From Catalimonadaceae bacterium JC749 (GTDB lineage: Bacteria; Bacteroidota; Bacteroidia; Cytophagales; Cyclobacteriaceae), in NCBI GenBank assembly GCA_021730635.1, contig JAJNNC010000004.1, positions 248,001-312,000 on the forward strand: DNA of 64,000 nt, written 5' to 3'. The position numbers and the translations under genes are program-made. The notes beneath the pieces were generated by a model, which worked only from the letters and a program-made list of their open reading frames with translations, was not told the DNA's origin and did not search any database. Position 1 is the stretch's first letter. Each line of letters begins with the position of its first letter. Below, in pieces: positions 46,333 through 54,893 of the stretch.

Positions 46333-46761
46333 ATGCAGGTATCATTGGGTATAGGTCTTATCGCACTAACACTGCTGAGTGCCCCTGCCAAAAGGGAAAT
46401 TCAGCATCGTAGTCTGGAAATTGTGATACAAAGTGAGGCAGGGAAAGAAGGAAACCTGGAAATAGCCCTGTTCAACCAAAAGGAAAATTTCCTGGAAAAA
46501 CCTTTTAAGACCTTACAGGTCCCGGTGAATGGAGCGGAAAACAAGGCTGTTTTTCAGCAACTTCCTTCCGGATGGTATGCTGTGGCCGTATATCTGGATG
46601 AAAATGATAATCGTAAGCTGGATAAAAATCTGTTGGGTATTCCCAAAGAAGAGTATGGCTTTTCCAATAATGCCAAAGGAAGCATGGGGCCTCCTTCCTT
46701 TGAAGCTGCCCGGTTTGAAGTGACAAAAGAGGCGCAAACCATTCAGATTCAAATCGATTGA
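46333..46761 (+). CDS. DUF2141 exported protein
   Basis: A 142-residue protein with a short signal peptide (V-S-L-G-I-G-L-I-A-L-T-L-L-S-A) and one beta-sandwich. The DUF2141 hallmark is clear: W-Y-A-V-A-V-Y-L-D-E-N-D-N-R-K-L-D, then N-L-L-G-I-P-K-E-E-Y-G-F-S-N-N and A-R-F-E-V. Function is unknown; the family is secreted and often acidic. It follows the oxidoreductase gene after 5 bases and is probably co-transcribed. Confidence 0.88.
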   Translation: MQVSLGIGLIALTLLSAPAKREIQHRSLEIVIQSEAGKEGNLEIALFNQKENFLEKPFKTLQVPVNGAENKAVFQQLPSGWYAVAVYLDENDNRKLDKNLLGIPKEEYGFSNNAKGSMGPPSFEAARFEVTKEAQTIQIQID

Positions 46762-46854
46762 TGGGGATTTGTGCTAAATCATTAGAAACATAGTAGAATA
46801 TTTAATACATTTATCGTTACCCTTCCTGCAAATTTTTAAACTTTACTGAAGTTC

Positions 46855-47952
46855 ATGAACATGAAGCATTTTCCTGGTGTACATTTTTTAAAACTATCAG
46901 GATTTCGTCAAAGGTTTTTATTTAAAATCAGTCCTTTCAACAAGCTGCTGACCCTTCTTTGCGTCCTTTTTCTTCTTTTGCAGAGCTATACCCCCAAGAT
47001 CAAGCATTTTAACGCAAATCAGGAAGGCTTTGAGGCTTATCAGGATAATATTCCTGGCACAGAGGTGGCTTTTGAGATGGTTCCCATTCCGGGAGGCAGC
47101 TTTATGATGGGAAGTCCGGAGAGTGAAGCCTCTCATCAGGAAGATGAAAGCCCCCAGGTTGAAATTACCGTGGATTCTTTCTGGATGAGTAAATTCGAAG
47201 TGACCTGGGATATGTACGAAGTATTTGCGTTCCAGGATCTGGAAAAGCGTTTAGCCCAGGAAACCGGTGGCTTGGAAGCGGCCAATATTCCCAGTGTAGA
47301 TGCGGTATCCAGGCCTACGCCTCCGTATCTGGATATGAGTTTCGGGATGGGAAAATATGGCTATCCCGCCATTTGTATGACCCAGTATGCCGCCATCACA
47401 TTTTGTAAATGGCTTACAGCCAAGACCGGTGAATTTTATCGGTTACCCACAGAAGCGGAGTGGGAATATGCCTGCCGTGCCGGTACGACGACCGCTTACT
47501 CTTTTGGGGATGATCCTGCCATGCTGGATGAATATGCCTGGCATTATGGCAACACCAATGGGGGCTATGAAAAAGTAGGCACCAAAAAACCAAATCCCTG
47601 GGGATTATACGACATGCACGGCAACATTGCCGAATGGACGATGGATCAATATGATCCTGCGATATATGCCAATTTGAAAGGAGAGGCAGCCATCAACCCC
47701 TGGAACAAGCCGGTTACATTGTATCCTCGTACGGCCCGGGGTGGTTCTTACAATGATGACCCCGAAATGTTACGTTCGGCAGCCCGTATGCCTTCTTCTC
47801 CTCAGTGGAAGCAGCAGGACCCGCAAATTCCCAAAAGCCGTTGGTGGCATACGGATGCCCGCTGGGTAGGCATTCGCCTGATAAGACCTAAAACAAAACC
47901 ATCTCAGGCAGAGATGGAAAAATATTGGCTGGAGCCTATAGAAGATTTATAA
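46855..47952 (+). CDS. SUMF1/formylglycine-generating-enzyme-like protein
   Basis: A 365-residue exported protein: an N-terminal basic stretch and hydrophobic helix ([13 protein letters not shown]) lead to the FGE-sulfatase fold. Family motifs include [39 protein letters not shown] and R-G-G-S-Y-N-D-D. The last block lacks the two cysteines that activate oxygen in true formylglycine-generating enzymes, so sulfatase activation is unlikely. It may be a C-type-lectin-like binding protein. The next gene starts 26 bases after its stop. Confidence 0.85.
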   Translation: MNMKHFPGVHFLKLSGFRQRFLFKISPFNKLLTLLCVLFLLLQSYTPKIKHFNANQEGFEAYQDNIPGTEVAFEMVPIPGGSFMMGSPESEASHQEDESPQVEITVDSFWMSKFEVTWDMYEVFAFQDLEKRLAQETGGLEAANIPSVDAVSRPTPPYLDMSFGMGKYGYPAICMTQYAAITFCKWLTAKTGEFYRLPTEAEWEYACRAGTTTAYSFGDDPAMLDEYAWHYGNTNGGYEKVGTKKPNPWGLYDMHGNIAEWTMDQYDPAIYANLKGEAAINPWNKPVTLYPRTARGGSYNDDPEMLRSAARMPSSPQWKQQDPQIPKSRWWHTDARWVGIRLIRPKTKPSQAEMEKYWLEPIEDL

Positions 47953-47978
47953 TCATTTTTCATCAAGACTTTTCTATC

Positions 47979-49304
47979 ATGAAAACACCTAACAATCTAA
48001 AGAACATGGATCGCCGTCAGTTTGTAAAAAATTCCGTAGCGGTTACGGCCGGGGGCATCTTTCTCAGTCAACTGCCCGTAGGAGCCAGTGCCTATGTTGC
48101 GGGTAAAGAAACACTTAAAGTAGCGGTGATTGGTTGTGGCGGTCGGGGTACCGGGGCGGCCGACCAGGCTCTTAGTGTCAAACAGGATGTGAAACTAGTA
48201 GCCATGGCCGATGCTTTCAGAGATAGAATCGATGAAAGTTATAACAATTTGATGAAGAAGCATGGTAACTCAGGTCGTATGGAGGTGCCTGAAGATCATA
48301 AGTTTGTAGGTTTTGATGCTTACAAGGATGCCATTGCCCTGGCCGATGTGGTGATCCTGACAACCCCTCCCGGATTTCGTCCTATCCATTTTGAAGAGGC
48401 AGTCAATGCAGGCAAACATATTTTCATGGAAAAGCCGGTAGCCACCGATGCGCCTGGCATTCGGAAAGTGCTGGAAGTGGCCGAAAAAGCCAAACAGAAA
48501 AAACTCAATGTAGTGGTGGGCTTACAGCGCCATTACCAAACCAGCTATATTGAGTTGATGAAAAGAATCCATGCCGGTGAAATTGGCGATATAGTGGGTG
48601 GACAGGTGTATTGGAACAGCAGTGGCGTTTGGGTAGAACCTCGCAAACCGGATCAGACGGAAATGGAATATCAGATGCGTAACTGGTATTATTTCAACTG
48701 GTTGTGTGGTGATCACATTGTAGAACAGCATATTCACAACATTGACGTAGCCAACTGGGTGAAACAAAGTTATCCGGTGATGGCGCAGGGCATGGGCGGC
48801 CGGGAAGTGAGAGACGGTTCGGAATTCGGTGAAATCTTTGACCATCATTTTGTAGAGTTTCATTATGAGGATGGCACCATGATCAACAGCCAGTGCCGTC
48901 ATATTGAAGGTTGTATGAATAAAGTGTCGGAGTCTTTTGTCGGAACCAAAGGAAGAGCGACTACCGATGGCGTGACCCAGTTGACAGACCTGAAAGGAAA
49001 ATCTCTCTGGCGATACCGCGAAAAGAACGAACCCAACCCATATCAGGTAGAACATGATCGCCTATTTGAATCTATCGTGAATGGCGAAGTCATCAATGAT
49101 GCTGAACTGGGGGCGAAGAGTACCATGACAGCGATTATGGGAAGGATGGCTACTTATTCCGGCAAAGAGGTTACCTGGGAGGAAGCCCTAAATTCTGAAA
49201 TCAGCCTGATGCCTACTACCTTTGCCTGGGATGCCACACCACCCATTGTACCGGTGGAGGGTAAATATCCCATACCGGTTCCCGGTAAAACCAAAGTGAT
49301 TTAA
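47979..49304 (+). CDS. Tat-exported Gfo/Idh/MocA-family oxidoreductase
   Basis: A 441-residue dehydrogenase preceded by a twin-arginine signal: M-D-R-R-Q-F-V-K-N-S then a weakly hydrophobic stretch ending S-A-Y-V-A. The Rossmann motif is V-I-G-C-G-G-R-G-T-G and the family Lys lies in F-M-E-K-P-V-A. It also has I-V-E-Q-H-I-H-N-I-D-V, the catalytic histidine region. Secreted family members act on glycans in the periplasm with a tightly bound cofactor. The ATG at 47979 is preferred; M10 (48006) also begins directly at the twin-arginine motif. It pairs with the SUMF1-like gene and ends at a terminator. Confidence 0.88.
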   Translation: MKTPNNLKNMDRRQFVKNSVAVTAGGIFLSQLPVGASAYVAGKETLKVAVIGCGGRGTGAADQALSVKQDVKLVAMADAFRDRIDESYNNLMKKHGNSGRMEVPEDHKFVGFDAYKDAIALADVVILTTPPGFRPIHFEEAVNAGKHIFMEKPVATDAPGIRKVLEVAEKAKQKKLNVVVGLQRHYQTSYIELMKRIHAGEIGDIVGGQVYWNSSGVWVEPRKPDQTEMEYQMRNWYYFNWLCGDHIVEQHIHNIDVANWVKQSYPVMAQGMGGREVRDGSEFGEIFDHHFVEFHYEDGTMINSQCRHIEGCMNKVSESFVGTKGRATTDGVTQLTDLKGKSLWRYREKNEPNPYQVEHDRLFESIVNGEVINDAELGAKSTMTAIMGRMATYSGKEVTWEEALNSEISLMPTTFAWDATPPIVPVEGKYPIPVPGKTKVI

Positions 49305-49325
49305 AAAAATCAAATACATCATAGA

Positions 49326-49350
49326 AAGGCCGGTTACTCCGGCTTTTTTT
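49326..49350 (+). terminator. Rho-independent terminator of the Tat oxidoreductase operon
   Basis: A stem of AAGGCCGG with CCGGCTT (one G-U pair) and a TTACT loop, followed by a T run. Confidence 0.85.
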
Positions 49351-49521
49351 ATAGGTTTTCTCTATGGCTGGCTGATTAGAAAACACCTAAAATGTATCAC
49401 TCTTACATGATTATTTCCTAACGGACATAGCATCCACCTGTCATCTTTGTATTTTTCCCTGTTTTGAGCATTAAGGCATCGGTTTAGCACCAGATACGCC
49501 CATGTTTTCCTTCTAAAAGAT

Positions 49522-49647
49522 CTACTTGATACGTGTTTTGTGTGTCTTTTTGCGGGGTAATATCTACCTGACACGTATTAAGTGCGTTCTTTTGTATGTA
49601 AAGGCCTATTTGACACGTGTTTTGTTCGTTTTATGGTATGAAATGGA
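49522..49647. repeat. Three imperfect 42-bp tandem repeats
   Basis: Units start at 49522, 49564 and 49606, exactly 42 bases apart. Each begins CTA(C/T)(C/T)TGA(C/T)ACGT and continues T/G-rich. The match is strongest over the first 20 bases. There are no spacers, so this is not a CRISPR array. Confidence 0.6.
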
Positions 49648-49796
49648 GAGGCAGACACGAGTTGCCTTCATCTTTTCATATTAAAACTCTATTTTACAGA
49701 TGGTTTTCTCAATTACTCTCCAAGGGGGCAGCTTTAGTTGAGCATATTAGCCAGAAAGGGCTGATAGACAGTGTGTTAAAATACCAGAACGCTTAA
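49638..49796 (+). CDS. Short open frame, possible gene relic
   Basis: A 52-codon frame beginning at ATG 49638 and ending TAA 49794-49796. It reads M-K-W-R-G-R-H-E-L-P-S-S-F-H and ends D-S-V-L-K-Y-Q-N-A. The composition is protein-like, with an amphipathic middle, but I recognise no family and no start signal. It overlaps the last repeat unit by 10 bases. It may be the C-terminal remnant of a lost gene. Confidence 0.2.
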   Translation: MKWRGRHELPSSFHIKTLFYRWFSQLLSKGAALVEHISQKGLIDSVLKYQNA

Positions 49797-49818
49797 CATA
49801 ACAGCGCAAAAGAGGGGA

Positions 49819-50138
49819 TTATATATTCTCAATTTCTTTCTTCAACTTGGGTAAATATCTTTTCAGAATTGTCCAGACGATAGCATTGTCAATTTTATCA
49901 TAAGCATGAACTAAGCGATTTCTGAAGGCAACTATTTGCTTATCATTTTCAATCAGAATTTCAGGTTCAGCTTTTCGGAATTTATTCAGTGCTTCACCAA
50001 TAATTGCCAATTGCCTCTCAGTGGCACTTTGCGTTTTTGGGTCAGCTTTGTATGCACTAAAATCAGGTGTATCTTGAATGAATTTTTCAATCAATGCAAT
50101 AAAATATCAGATAAGTACTTTTTGCCTCTTTCCGTCAT
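49819..50138 (-). pseudogene. HepT-like HEPN toxin (DUF86), frame broken near the N terminus
   Basis: The intact part (91 residues, 49819-50094) carries the HEPN RNase motif R-N-R-L-V-H-A-Y (R-x4-H), preceded by I-I-G-E-A-L-N-K-F and D-P-K-T-Q-S-A. The family N terminus is found in another frame: ATG at 50136-50138 reads M-T-E-R-G-K-K-Y-L-S-D-I-L-L, then hits TGA at 50091-50093. One base (and probably two codons) is missing at about 50095-50100. The intact frame alone could restart only at TTG 50094 and would lack helix 1. It lies directly behind its MNT partner. A sequencing error is the main alternative to true decay. Confidence 0.7.
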
Positions 50139-50442
50139 AAATTGATATTTTAGTAGCCTCAATATGTTTTTTCAGAATGGGGTTTTGAATAGAAGCCTCT
50201 GTTAACAGATCTACCTTTCTATGAAAAAATTCTTCAAACTTGTCCCAAAGTGACATTAATTTCTCTCCGCGTTCAATAGGGTCTTCCTCATCAATGTCTA
50301 CCAGAAGATCTATATCGCTTGTTTGTTCATTAAACTGCTCTGTCACTGATGAGCCGAAGGCATACAGGGATTTCACCTTATGTGTCTGACATAAAATTAA
50401 AAAGGCATGAATGTGGTCATGAATTACTTCTTGCAGTTTCAT
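50107..50442 (-). CDS. MNT-family nucleotidyltransferase (antitoxin of an MNT/HepT pair)
   Basis: A 111-residue minimal nucleotidyltransferase with the active-site motif Y-A-F-G-S-S-V-T-E-Q and S-D-I-D-L-L-V-D-I (G-S-x-D-x-D pattern). MNT proteins neutralise HepT by adding AMP groups to a tyrosine of the toxin. The HEPN motif here ends R-N-R-L-V-H-A-Y, so the target tyrosine of the family is present. It precedes and overlaps hepT by 32 bases. A toxin with a damaged frame would leave this antitoxin without a job. Confidence 0.85.
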   Translation of the reverse strand: MKLQEVIHDHIHAFLILCQTHKVKSLYAFGSSVTEQFNEQTSDIDLLVDIDEEDPIERGEKLMSLWDKFEEFFHRKVDLLTEASIQNPILKKHIEATKISIYDGKRQKVLI

Positions 50443-50848
50443 GATCCAAGATAATCATTTTTTGAAAATAGCAGTTTTTAACTTTGTTGAGGTTACAACC
50501 AGAACTTTTATTTTATAAAGTTAGGGGATAGTTAATTATCATTATGGCACGGTGCCGAGTTCGCCTGAGGGGAGAAATCCAACTGCTTTATAGATCCTTT
50601 ATTTACGGCGTAGTTATCAGAATTTTTGGGTAAGTTGAACTTATGTCCTAGCTTCTTAAGCAGGTTATGTCTGTGTTTTCTAATGCTTTCTTCTGATTTC
50701 TTTTCTCTTCTATACAAACGATAGGAATGACAATTCTTTAAGGCTAGACGATTTCCCAATTGCTATTTTTTATGATAGAATAAAAAATAGTTAGCGCAAT
50801 TTGTGAAATGAATGCGATAATCAAGTCTATGTTTTGGTCTGTGCTTTT
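50443..50848. other. Gene-poor interval with a possible relic
   Basis: Apart from the doubtful frame at 50532-50759 I see no gene, promoter or terminator. The sequence 50760-50848 is A/T-rich. Confidence 0.45.
50532..50759 (-). pseudogene. Doubtful 75-codon frame, possibly a LuxR-type HTH remnant
   Basis: The middle reads S-E-E-S-I-R-K-H-R-H-N-L-L-K-K-L-G, which resembles the recognition helix and last helix of LuxR-type HTH domains (S-x-x-T-V-x-x-H-x-x-N-x-x-K-K-L). The residues before and after do not continue the fold. No start signal is seen. I regard it as a relic at best. Confidence 0.2.
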
Positions 50849-51322
50849 TCAAGGATTTAATTGCCAAAGCCCATACGTCCAGAGGATGTCATAGCCTAAC
50901 CAGAGCACATAGGGCAATAAAATCCAGGCCGAGGTTCTTTCATACCTGTAAAGGACAAAGAATAAGATACAGACCAGGACGGCAAACGGAAGTATACTCA
51001 CAAAAGCCGCGAAAGTACTTTCCAGACCAAAAAAAAGATAATTCCAAGCTTCATTTCCAGCCATCATCGCCAGAGTGAGTATCAATGCTTTCTTTCTTTG
51101 CTTACTTTGGGGTAAGTTGAATACTCTGTACAGCAGCGTAAAGGTGATCCCATAGTAAAGTCCCCCCACAATGTACCAACCCCACAAAGGAAGAGCATAC
51201 CAGGGTTGATTCAGGTATTGGAACCAGCCTTCCAGGGCATCACCTGTCAACAGACCCCCTATCAAAGCAAAAGACAAGCATAGGGCGAGCGAAAGGAGTA
51301 AGTTCTTGCCTTTTACAGTCAT
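50849..51322 (-). CDS. TspO/MBR-family tryptophan-rich protein
   Basis: A 157-residue protein with five membrane helices and many tryptophans: L-N-Q-P-W-Y-A-L-P-L-W-G-W-Y-I-V-G-G, N-E-A-W-N-Y-L-F-F, and L-P-Y-V-L-W-L-G-Y-D-I-L-W-T-Y. The A/N-x-x-W-N and W-x-x-Y motifs are typical of TspO, the bacterial relative of the mitochondrial translocator protein, which binds porphyrins. It ends W-Q-L-N-P, as family members commonly do. An acetyltransferase and a methyltransferase precede it in the same direction (gap of 6 bases). Confidence 0.88.
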   Translation of the reverse strand: MTVKGKNLLLSLALCLSFALIGGLLTGDALEGWFQYLNQPWYALPLWGWYIVGGLYYGITFTLLYRVFNLPQSKQRKKALILTLAMMAGNEAWNYLFFGLESTFAAFVSILPFAVLVCILFFVLYRYERTSAWILLPYVLWLGYDILWTYGLWQLNP

Positions 51323-51328
51323 CCGGTC

Positions 51329-51829
51329 TTAGAATGCTTTACTCATTCGGAAATTGGTAATTTCAACGCCCTGGAGGATTTTCCTGTTTTCCCTGACTAT
51401 TCTGAATCCCTGTTTCTCAAAAAAGGGTTGGGCTGTTTTACTCACCTCAGCGTATAAATGGGTACTGCCCAGCTGTTGAGCCTTCTTTTCTAAAGCCTGA
51501 TACAGTCTGTCGGCAATGCCTTGCCTGAGATAGCCAGGGTGTACATACAGGAAATCCAGATAGTCAGTATGGGCCAGAGAGCCAAAGCCTACCAATCTAT
51601 CATCCTTTTCAGCCATCAGAAAGTATTGTTGGTCCAGGGCTGCCAGCCAACGTTCCTTCTGTTTAACGGTTTCGACCCATACGCTGATTTGCGCTGGAGA
51701 ATAATCATGCTGGCAGTTTTGCCGGATGCTCTCAATACAAAGCTGCTGGAGATCGGCAAGGTCTTCCAAGCGTGCCTGCCTGAGCTGTAGGCGTGAATCC
51801 TTCGGTGGCATGGGTTCCCTGGCTAGCAT
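51329..51829 (-). CDS. GNAT-family N-acetyltransferase
   Basis: A protein of about 166 residues: the start M-L-A-R-E-P at 51829 is used here, while M-P-P-K-D-S at 51811 is also plausible. The acetyl-CoA site is V-H-P-G-Y-L-R-Q-G-I-A-D-R-L-Y, the R/Q-x-x-G-x-A motif, followed by Y-A-E-V-S-K-T-A-Q-P-F-F-E-K-Q-G-F. Substrate unknown. Its start overlaps the end of the methyltransferase gene by a few bases. Confidence 0.85.
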   Translation of the reverse strand: MLAREPMPPKDSRLQLRQARLEDLADLQQLCIESIRQNCQHDYSPAQISVWVETVKQKERWLAALDQQYFLMAEKDDRLVGFGSLAHTDYLDFLYVHPGYLRQGIADRLYQALEKKAQQLGSTHLYAEVSKTAQPFFEKQGFRIVRENRKILQGVEITNFRMSKAF

Positions 51830-52404
51830 TTTTTGACAGCGATGATGACACCCGTTGACCAATTCATTTTGGTCAGATGTAAATCTTTACGTTGCTCAAG
51901 ATCCTCAATCAATTGGTTTACCTTCTCCTGATGCCCCTCCGGCCAGTTGGGCTGTACCGACATATCGTCAATTACATAGAATCCGCCCACTTTTAGCATA
52001 GTCAATACTGCTGCCAGGTCACTGTATTTTCCAGGCCAGGCATCTGCGAAGATAAGGTCAAAGGGTTCACCACGATAATTGTTGATCCAGGAAGTACCAT
52101 CTTCACAAACAATTTGGACCCTTTGGTCGTGTCCGAAGTATTCCTTTGCGATAGCGGTGAGCTTTGGGTCATTGTCGAGGGTGGTCAGTTTGGAGGCTGA
52201 ATCCATGCCGGCAATCATCCAGGATAGCGACAGTCCGATGCCGGTTCCCAATTCCAGCAAATTGGCTTTGGGTTTGGAAGTAACCAGCGTTTTCAGCAAG
52301 GTTCCGATGTACAGGTCAGAAGACATAGTGAATCCTATCTCTTTGGCTTTGGCCTCCAGGGCTGCGTACATTTCGGGTATATCAGAAATATTGGTGTCTT
52401 TCAT
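51823..52404 (-). CDS. Class I SAM-dependent methyltransferase (O-methyltransferase-like)
   Basis: This 193-residue protein has the SAM-binding motif L-L-E-L-G-T-G-I-G-L-S, then L-T-T-L-D-N-D-P (ribose-binding acidic residue), and F-D-L-I-F-A-D-A-W-P-G-K. Y-V-I-D-D-M holds a metal-type aspartate as in catechol O-methyltransferase relatives. The substrate is unknown. It is the first gene of a run with the acetyltransferase and TspO genes. Confidence 0.86.
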   Translation of the reverse strand: MKDTNISDIPEMYAALEAKAKEIGFTMSSDLYIGTLLKTLVTSKPKANLLELGTGIGLSLSWMIAGMDSASKLTTLDNDPKLTAIAKEYFGHDQRVQIVCEDGTSWINNYRGEPFDLIFADAWPGKYSDLAAVLTMLKVGGFYVIDDMSVQPNWPEGHQEKVNQLIEDLEQRKDLHLTKMNWSTGVIIAVKKC

Positions 52405-52480
52405 CTTGTATATGGGTAGCTATTTTAGCCCGTATTTTAAACATAATCCTTGGTACTATCCAGGAGCAAGGTCAGTATTT

Positions 52481-53134
52481 TTAGGAGCTTTTGCTTTTAT
52501 CCTGCCTGGATTGTATGGAAGATAAGACGGGTAAATGCAAATGAAATTTTACTGCGATGATTCTGATGATAATCACGGTCAGGGCCGCAATCAATTCCGG
52601 CATTGGCGCTACAAGTTCAAATTGATAGCACACAAAATACACGATGCCTCCTGCCACACAGGCCAAAGCATAAATGTCTTTTCGAAAAAGCAAGGGTACT
52701 TCGTTAAGGAAAACATCCCGAAGGACGCCTCCCACCGAACCTGTAATAGTGCCCATGATAATACAGACCCAATAGGATAACCCTGCTTCTACACTTTTAC
52801 TGATACCTACAATGGTGAATAGACCCAGCCCAATGGTATCAAAAAGGAATAAAGTATTACCCCAACGAAACAGTCTATCCTTGAACAAAATAGCGGCTAG
52901 CAAGGCTACGCCTGTAGTCACCAAATAGGTAGCATCCTGCATCCAGAATGGGGTGACATCCAGTAGCAGATCCCGGGTGGTGCCGCCTCCAATCGCAGTG
53001 ACTAATCCGATCACATAGGCGCCAAACCAGTCAATGTTTTTGCCGGAAGCCATTCTTATGCCGCTGATGGCAAAGGCGAAGGTTCCTAATAAGTCTAGCA
53101 CTGTCGTGATATTGAGTCCCCAAAGAATGGTCAT
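52481..53134 (-). CDS. Trimeric intracellular cation (TRIC) channel family protein
   Basis: A 217-residue polytopic protein with seven membrane helices and the internal repeat of the TRIC/UPF0126 (YicG) family. The two glycine-rich stretches are A-I-G-G-G-T-T-R-D-L-L-L and G-S-V-G-G-V-L-R-D-V-F-L, each followed by a proline or charged residue that lines the pore. Prokaryotic members conduct potassium. It has its own leader region and no operon partner. Confidence 0.9.
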   Translation of the reverse strand: MTILWGLNITTVLDLLGTFAFAISGIRMASGKNIDWFGAYVIGLVTAIGGGTTRDLLLDVTPFWMQDATYLVTTGVALLAAILFKDRLFRWGNTLFLFDTIGLGLFTIVGISKSVEAGLSYWVCIIMGTITGSVGGVLRDVFLNEVPLLFRKDIYALACVAGGIVYFVCYQFELVAPMPELIAALTVIIIRIIAVKFHLHLPVLSSIQSRQDKSKSS

Positions 53135-53543
53135 ACACTGTTGGTGGGTTTAAAACGATTGTGTGGATGGGTTCTGGTAAAGAAATTCATTGTGTGATGC
53201 GTCAGCTATGCTTCTGATCCATTTTTTGGCTTAAATCAAGCGGGAGCCGTTCTCAGCGTCTTGCCTGCTTCGCTTGAGCTCATGAATATATATTTTGCTG
53301 TTAAAGTTATCCTGTAGATGGTGCTCACTGGATGTCCATTTCATTATTTCAATTATACGGAATTTGCTATATAAGTGAAAATCCGTTGATCCTGACACAT
53401 CCATAACCTTCAGGGGTAAGAGAGAGGGATAACTTTTTTGAGCCTGCTGTTTCGGTCATCATACCAGCCAAACAAAAACGGTTCGGGAGAGCACCCAAAC
53501 CGTTATGACCTTCAACCAAATGCGGATCTGTTTTTTAGTATTT
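53135..53543. other. Intergenic region between the TRIC and SRPBCC genes
   Basis: No supported gene. A terminator for the SRPBCC gene is at 53473-53504. The rest (53135-53470) shows only a few short imperfect inverted repeats and is presumed to hold the TRIC promoter, which I could not locate. Confidence 0.5.
53473..53504 (-). terminator. Rho-independent terminator of the SRPBCC gene
   Basis: On the minus strand AACGGTTTGGG pairs with CCCGAACCGTT (53477-53487 with 53494-53504, one U-G wobble), followed by TTTT. Confidence 0.8.
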
Positions 53544-53960
53544 TCAGTTTGATTCCGTGTATCTTTTAAAATTGTCAAGAATGGCTTGCCAGCCTTCTCT
53601 TTGCATATCCACTGAGTTTTCTTTTTCTGCGTCAAAGTTGATAATCACTTTGGTTTTTCCGCCAAGATTGTCAAAGGCTACACTGGCTTGTCTTCCGTCC
53701 GTCATCGTATAGATAAATTTTTCTTCCGGAATTACCTCATCATAAATGGCTTCAAAGTCAAATCCCCAACTGCCATCTTTGGCTTCCATTCTTGAATGAT
53801 ATTTGCCGCCTACTCTCATATCATTCTCCGCTTTTGGGCAATGCCACTCATCAGAGGCAGCGTTCCATTGGGTGATATGCTCAGGGTTGGTATAAAAATC
53901 CCACACTTTTTTGGTGTCAGCGGCTATGGTAGTTTGTACTGTGATTTCTGTTGCGTTCAT
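53544..53960 (-). CDS. SRPBCC (AHSA1-type) ligand-binding protein
   Basis: A 138-residue START-like protein. The N-terminal strand I-T-V-Q-T-T-I-A-A-D-T-K-K-V-W-D-F-Y-T-N-P-E-H-I-T-Q-W-N is typical, and it ends in the long C-terminal helix M-Q-R-E-G-W-Q-A-I-L-D-N-F-K-R-Y. The central strand R-V-G-G-K-Y-H-S is conserved. AHSA1-type proteins bind hydrophobic ligands; the ligand is unknown. Being the third gene after ArsR, with a 106-base gap, it may be transcribed with them. Confidence 0.85.
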   Translation of the reverse strand: MNATEITVQTTIAADTKKVWDFYTNPEHITQWNAASDEWHCPKAENDMRVGGKYHSRMEAKDGSWGFDFEAIYDEVIPEEKFIYTMTDGRQASVAFDNLGGKTKVIINFDAEKENSVDMQREGWQAILDNFKRYTESN

Positions 53961-54066
53961 GGTATTTTGTTTAAGTTTTGATTGAAATAATGGATATTGG
54001 ATCTGGCCCTATTCAGCCGTAGACTGATGCATAGCAATCCAGCCTGAAAGGGGTTACCGTCAAAAG

Positions 54067-54570
54067 TTATCGCTTCAGTTTTTGAAGTAAATCATCCAGC
54101 CTTTCCAAAGTGGCAGTGAGCCCTTCCTGCATTCCCATTCCAATGATAGTTTCCAGATCGTTCAATGAGTTGTAGGTGACCACTGTATGTACCAGCGCAT
54201 TTTCTGCAAAATCCTGAAAAGTGACGTTCCAGTTGGCACGGGGCAATTGGGGATTGATCTCACCCTTTTCATCACAAAACGCATCCAAGCCGGTGTAATG
54301 ATCCATGGGACGAATTTTCAGGTAATCCATACGACCCCAATATTCTTTGCCTTCCGGATCAATCATGGCATAGAGCCAATATCCGCCTTCTCTGAAGTCC
54401 ATGGTCTTGGTTCTGGTCGTAAAGGGCTGGGGAGCAAACCACTGGTCCAGCAACTCACTTTTGGTGTAGGCGTCCCAGACAAGTTGGCGGTTTGCCGCAA
54501 ATTCCCTTTTGATAGTGATGGTGTTTTTTTTCTTATCTACAAGGAAGTCGAACTGAAGTTTACTTTTCAT
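54067..54570 (-). CDS. SRPBCC (AHSA1-type) protein
   Basis: A 167-residue START-like protein starting at 54570 (M-K-S-K-L-Q), with [30 protein letters not shown] and M-D-F-R-E-G-G-Y-W. The longer frame to 54615 lies inside the ArsR gene and is not needed. It overlaps arsR by 11 bases, so the two are translated together. ArsR-plus-AHSA1 pairs are common in Bacteroidota; ligand unknown. Confidence 0.87.
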   Translation of the reverse strand: MKSKLQFDFLVDKKKNTITIKREFAANRQLVWDAYTKSELLDQWFAPQPFTTRTKTMDFREGGYWLYAMIDPEGKEYWGRMDYLKIRPMDHYTGLDAFCDEKGEINPQLPRANWNVTFQDFAENALVHTVVTYNSLNDLETIIGMGMQEGLTATLERLDDLLQKLKR

Positions 54571-54892
54571 CTTTTTTATTTTGAATGGTTTGTAATAGAC
54601 TGTCAAGCTGATCAAAACGGTTTTCCCATATCTTTCTGAACTGTTCTAACCAATGATCAATTTCCTTCATTTTATCAATCTTGAGCCGATAGAAAATCTC
54701 CCGACCCTGTTGATTGGCTTCAATGAGTTCGCATTCATTCAGTATTTGAATGTGTTTAGAAATAGTTGGCCGGGCTGTGTCAAACTTATCGGCTATCGCG
54801 CCGGCTGTCATGGTCTGAGAGGCAAGCAGTACCAGGATGGACCTCCGGGTAGGGTCTGCAATCGCCTGAAAAATATCCCTTCTTAATTTCAT
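54560..54892 (-). CDS. ArsR-family transcriptional repressor
   Basis: A 110-residue winged-helix protein: [19 protein letters not shown] is the family start, and the recognition helix is [18 protein letters not shown] wing follows ([13 protein letters not shown]). There is no cysteine metal site, so the inducer is not an obvious metal and may be a ligand of the SRPBCC partner. It overlaps the SRPBCC gene downstream. Two operator copies lie at its own promoter. Confidence 0.93.
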   Translation of the reverse strand: MKLRRDIFQAIADPTRRSILVLLASQTMTAGAIADKFDTARPTISKHIQILNECELIEANQQGREIFYRLKIDKMKEIDHWLEQFRKIWENRFDQLDSLLQTIQNKKDEK

Positions 54893-54893
54893 T

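Larger units (their letters stand above)
49305..49818. other. Gene-poor segment after the Tat oxidoreductase
   Basis: Holds a terminator (49326-49350), a three-copy 42-bp tandem repeat (49522-49647) and a short open frame (49638-49796). The stretch 49351-49521 shows nothing recognisable. With the broken hepT next to it, the region looks like decayed accessory DNA. Confidence 0.5.

Noticed and set aside
49522-49647. The 42-bp repeats as a CRISPR array
   Set aside because: Units are contiguous without unique spacers and diverge from copy to copy; no cas gene in the window.
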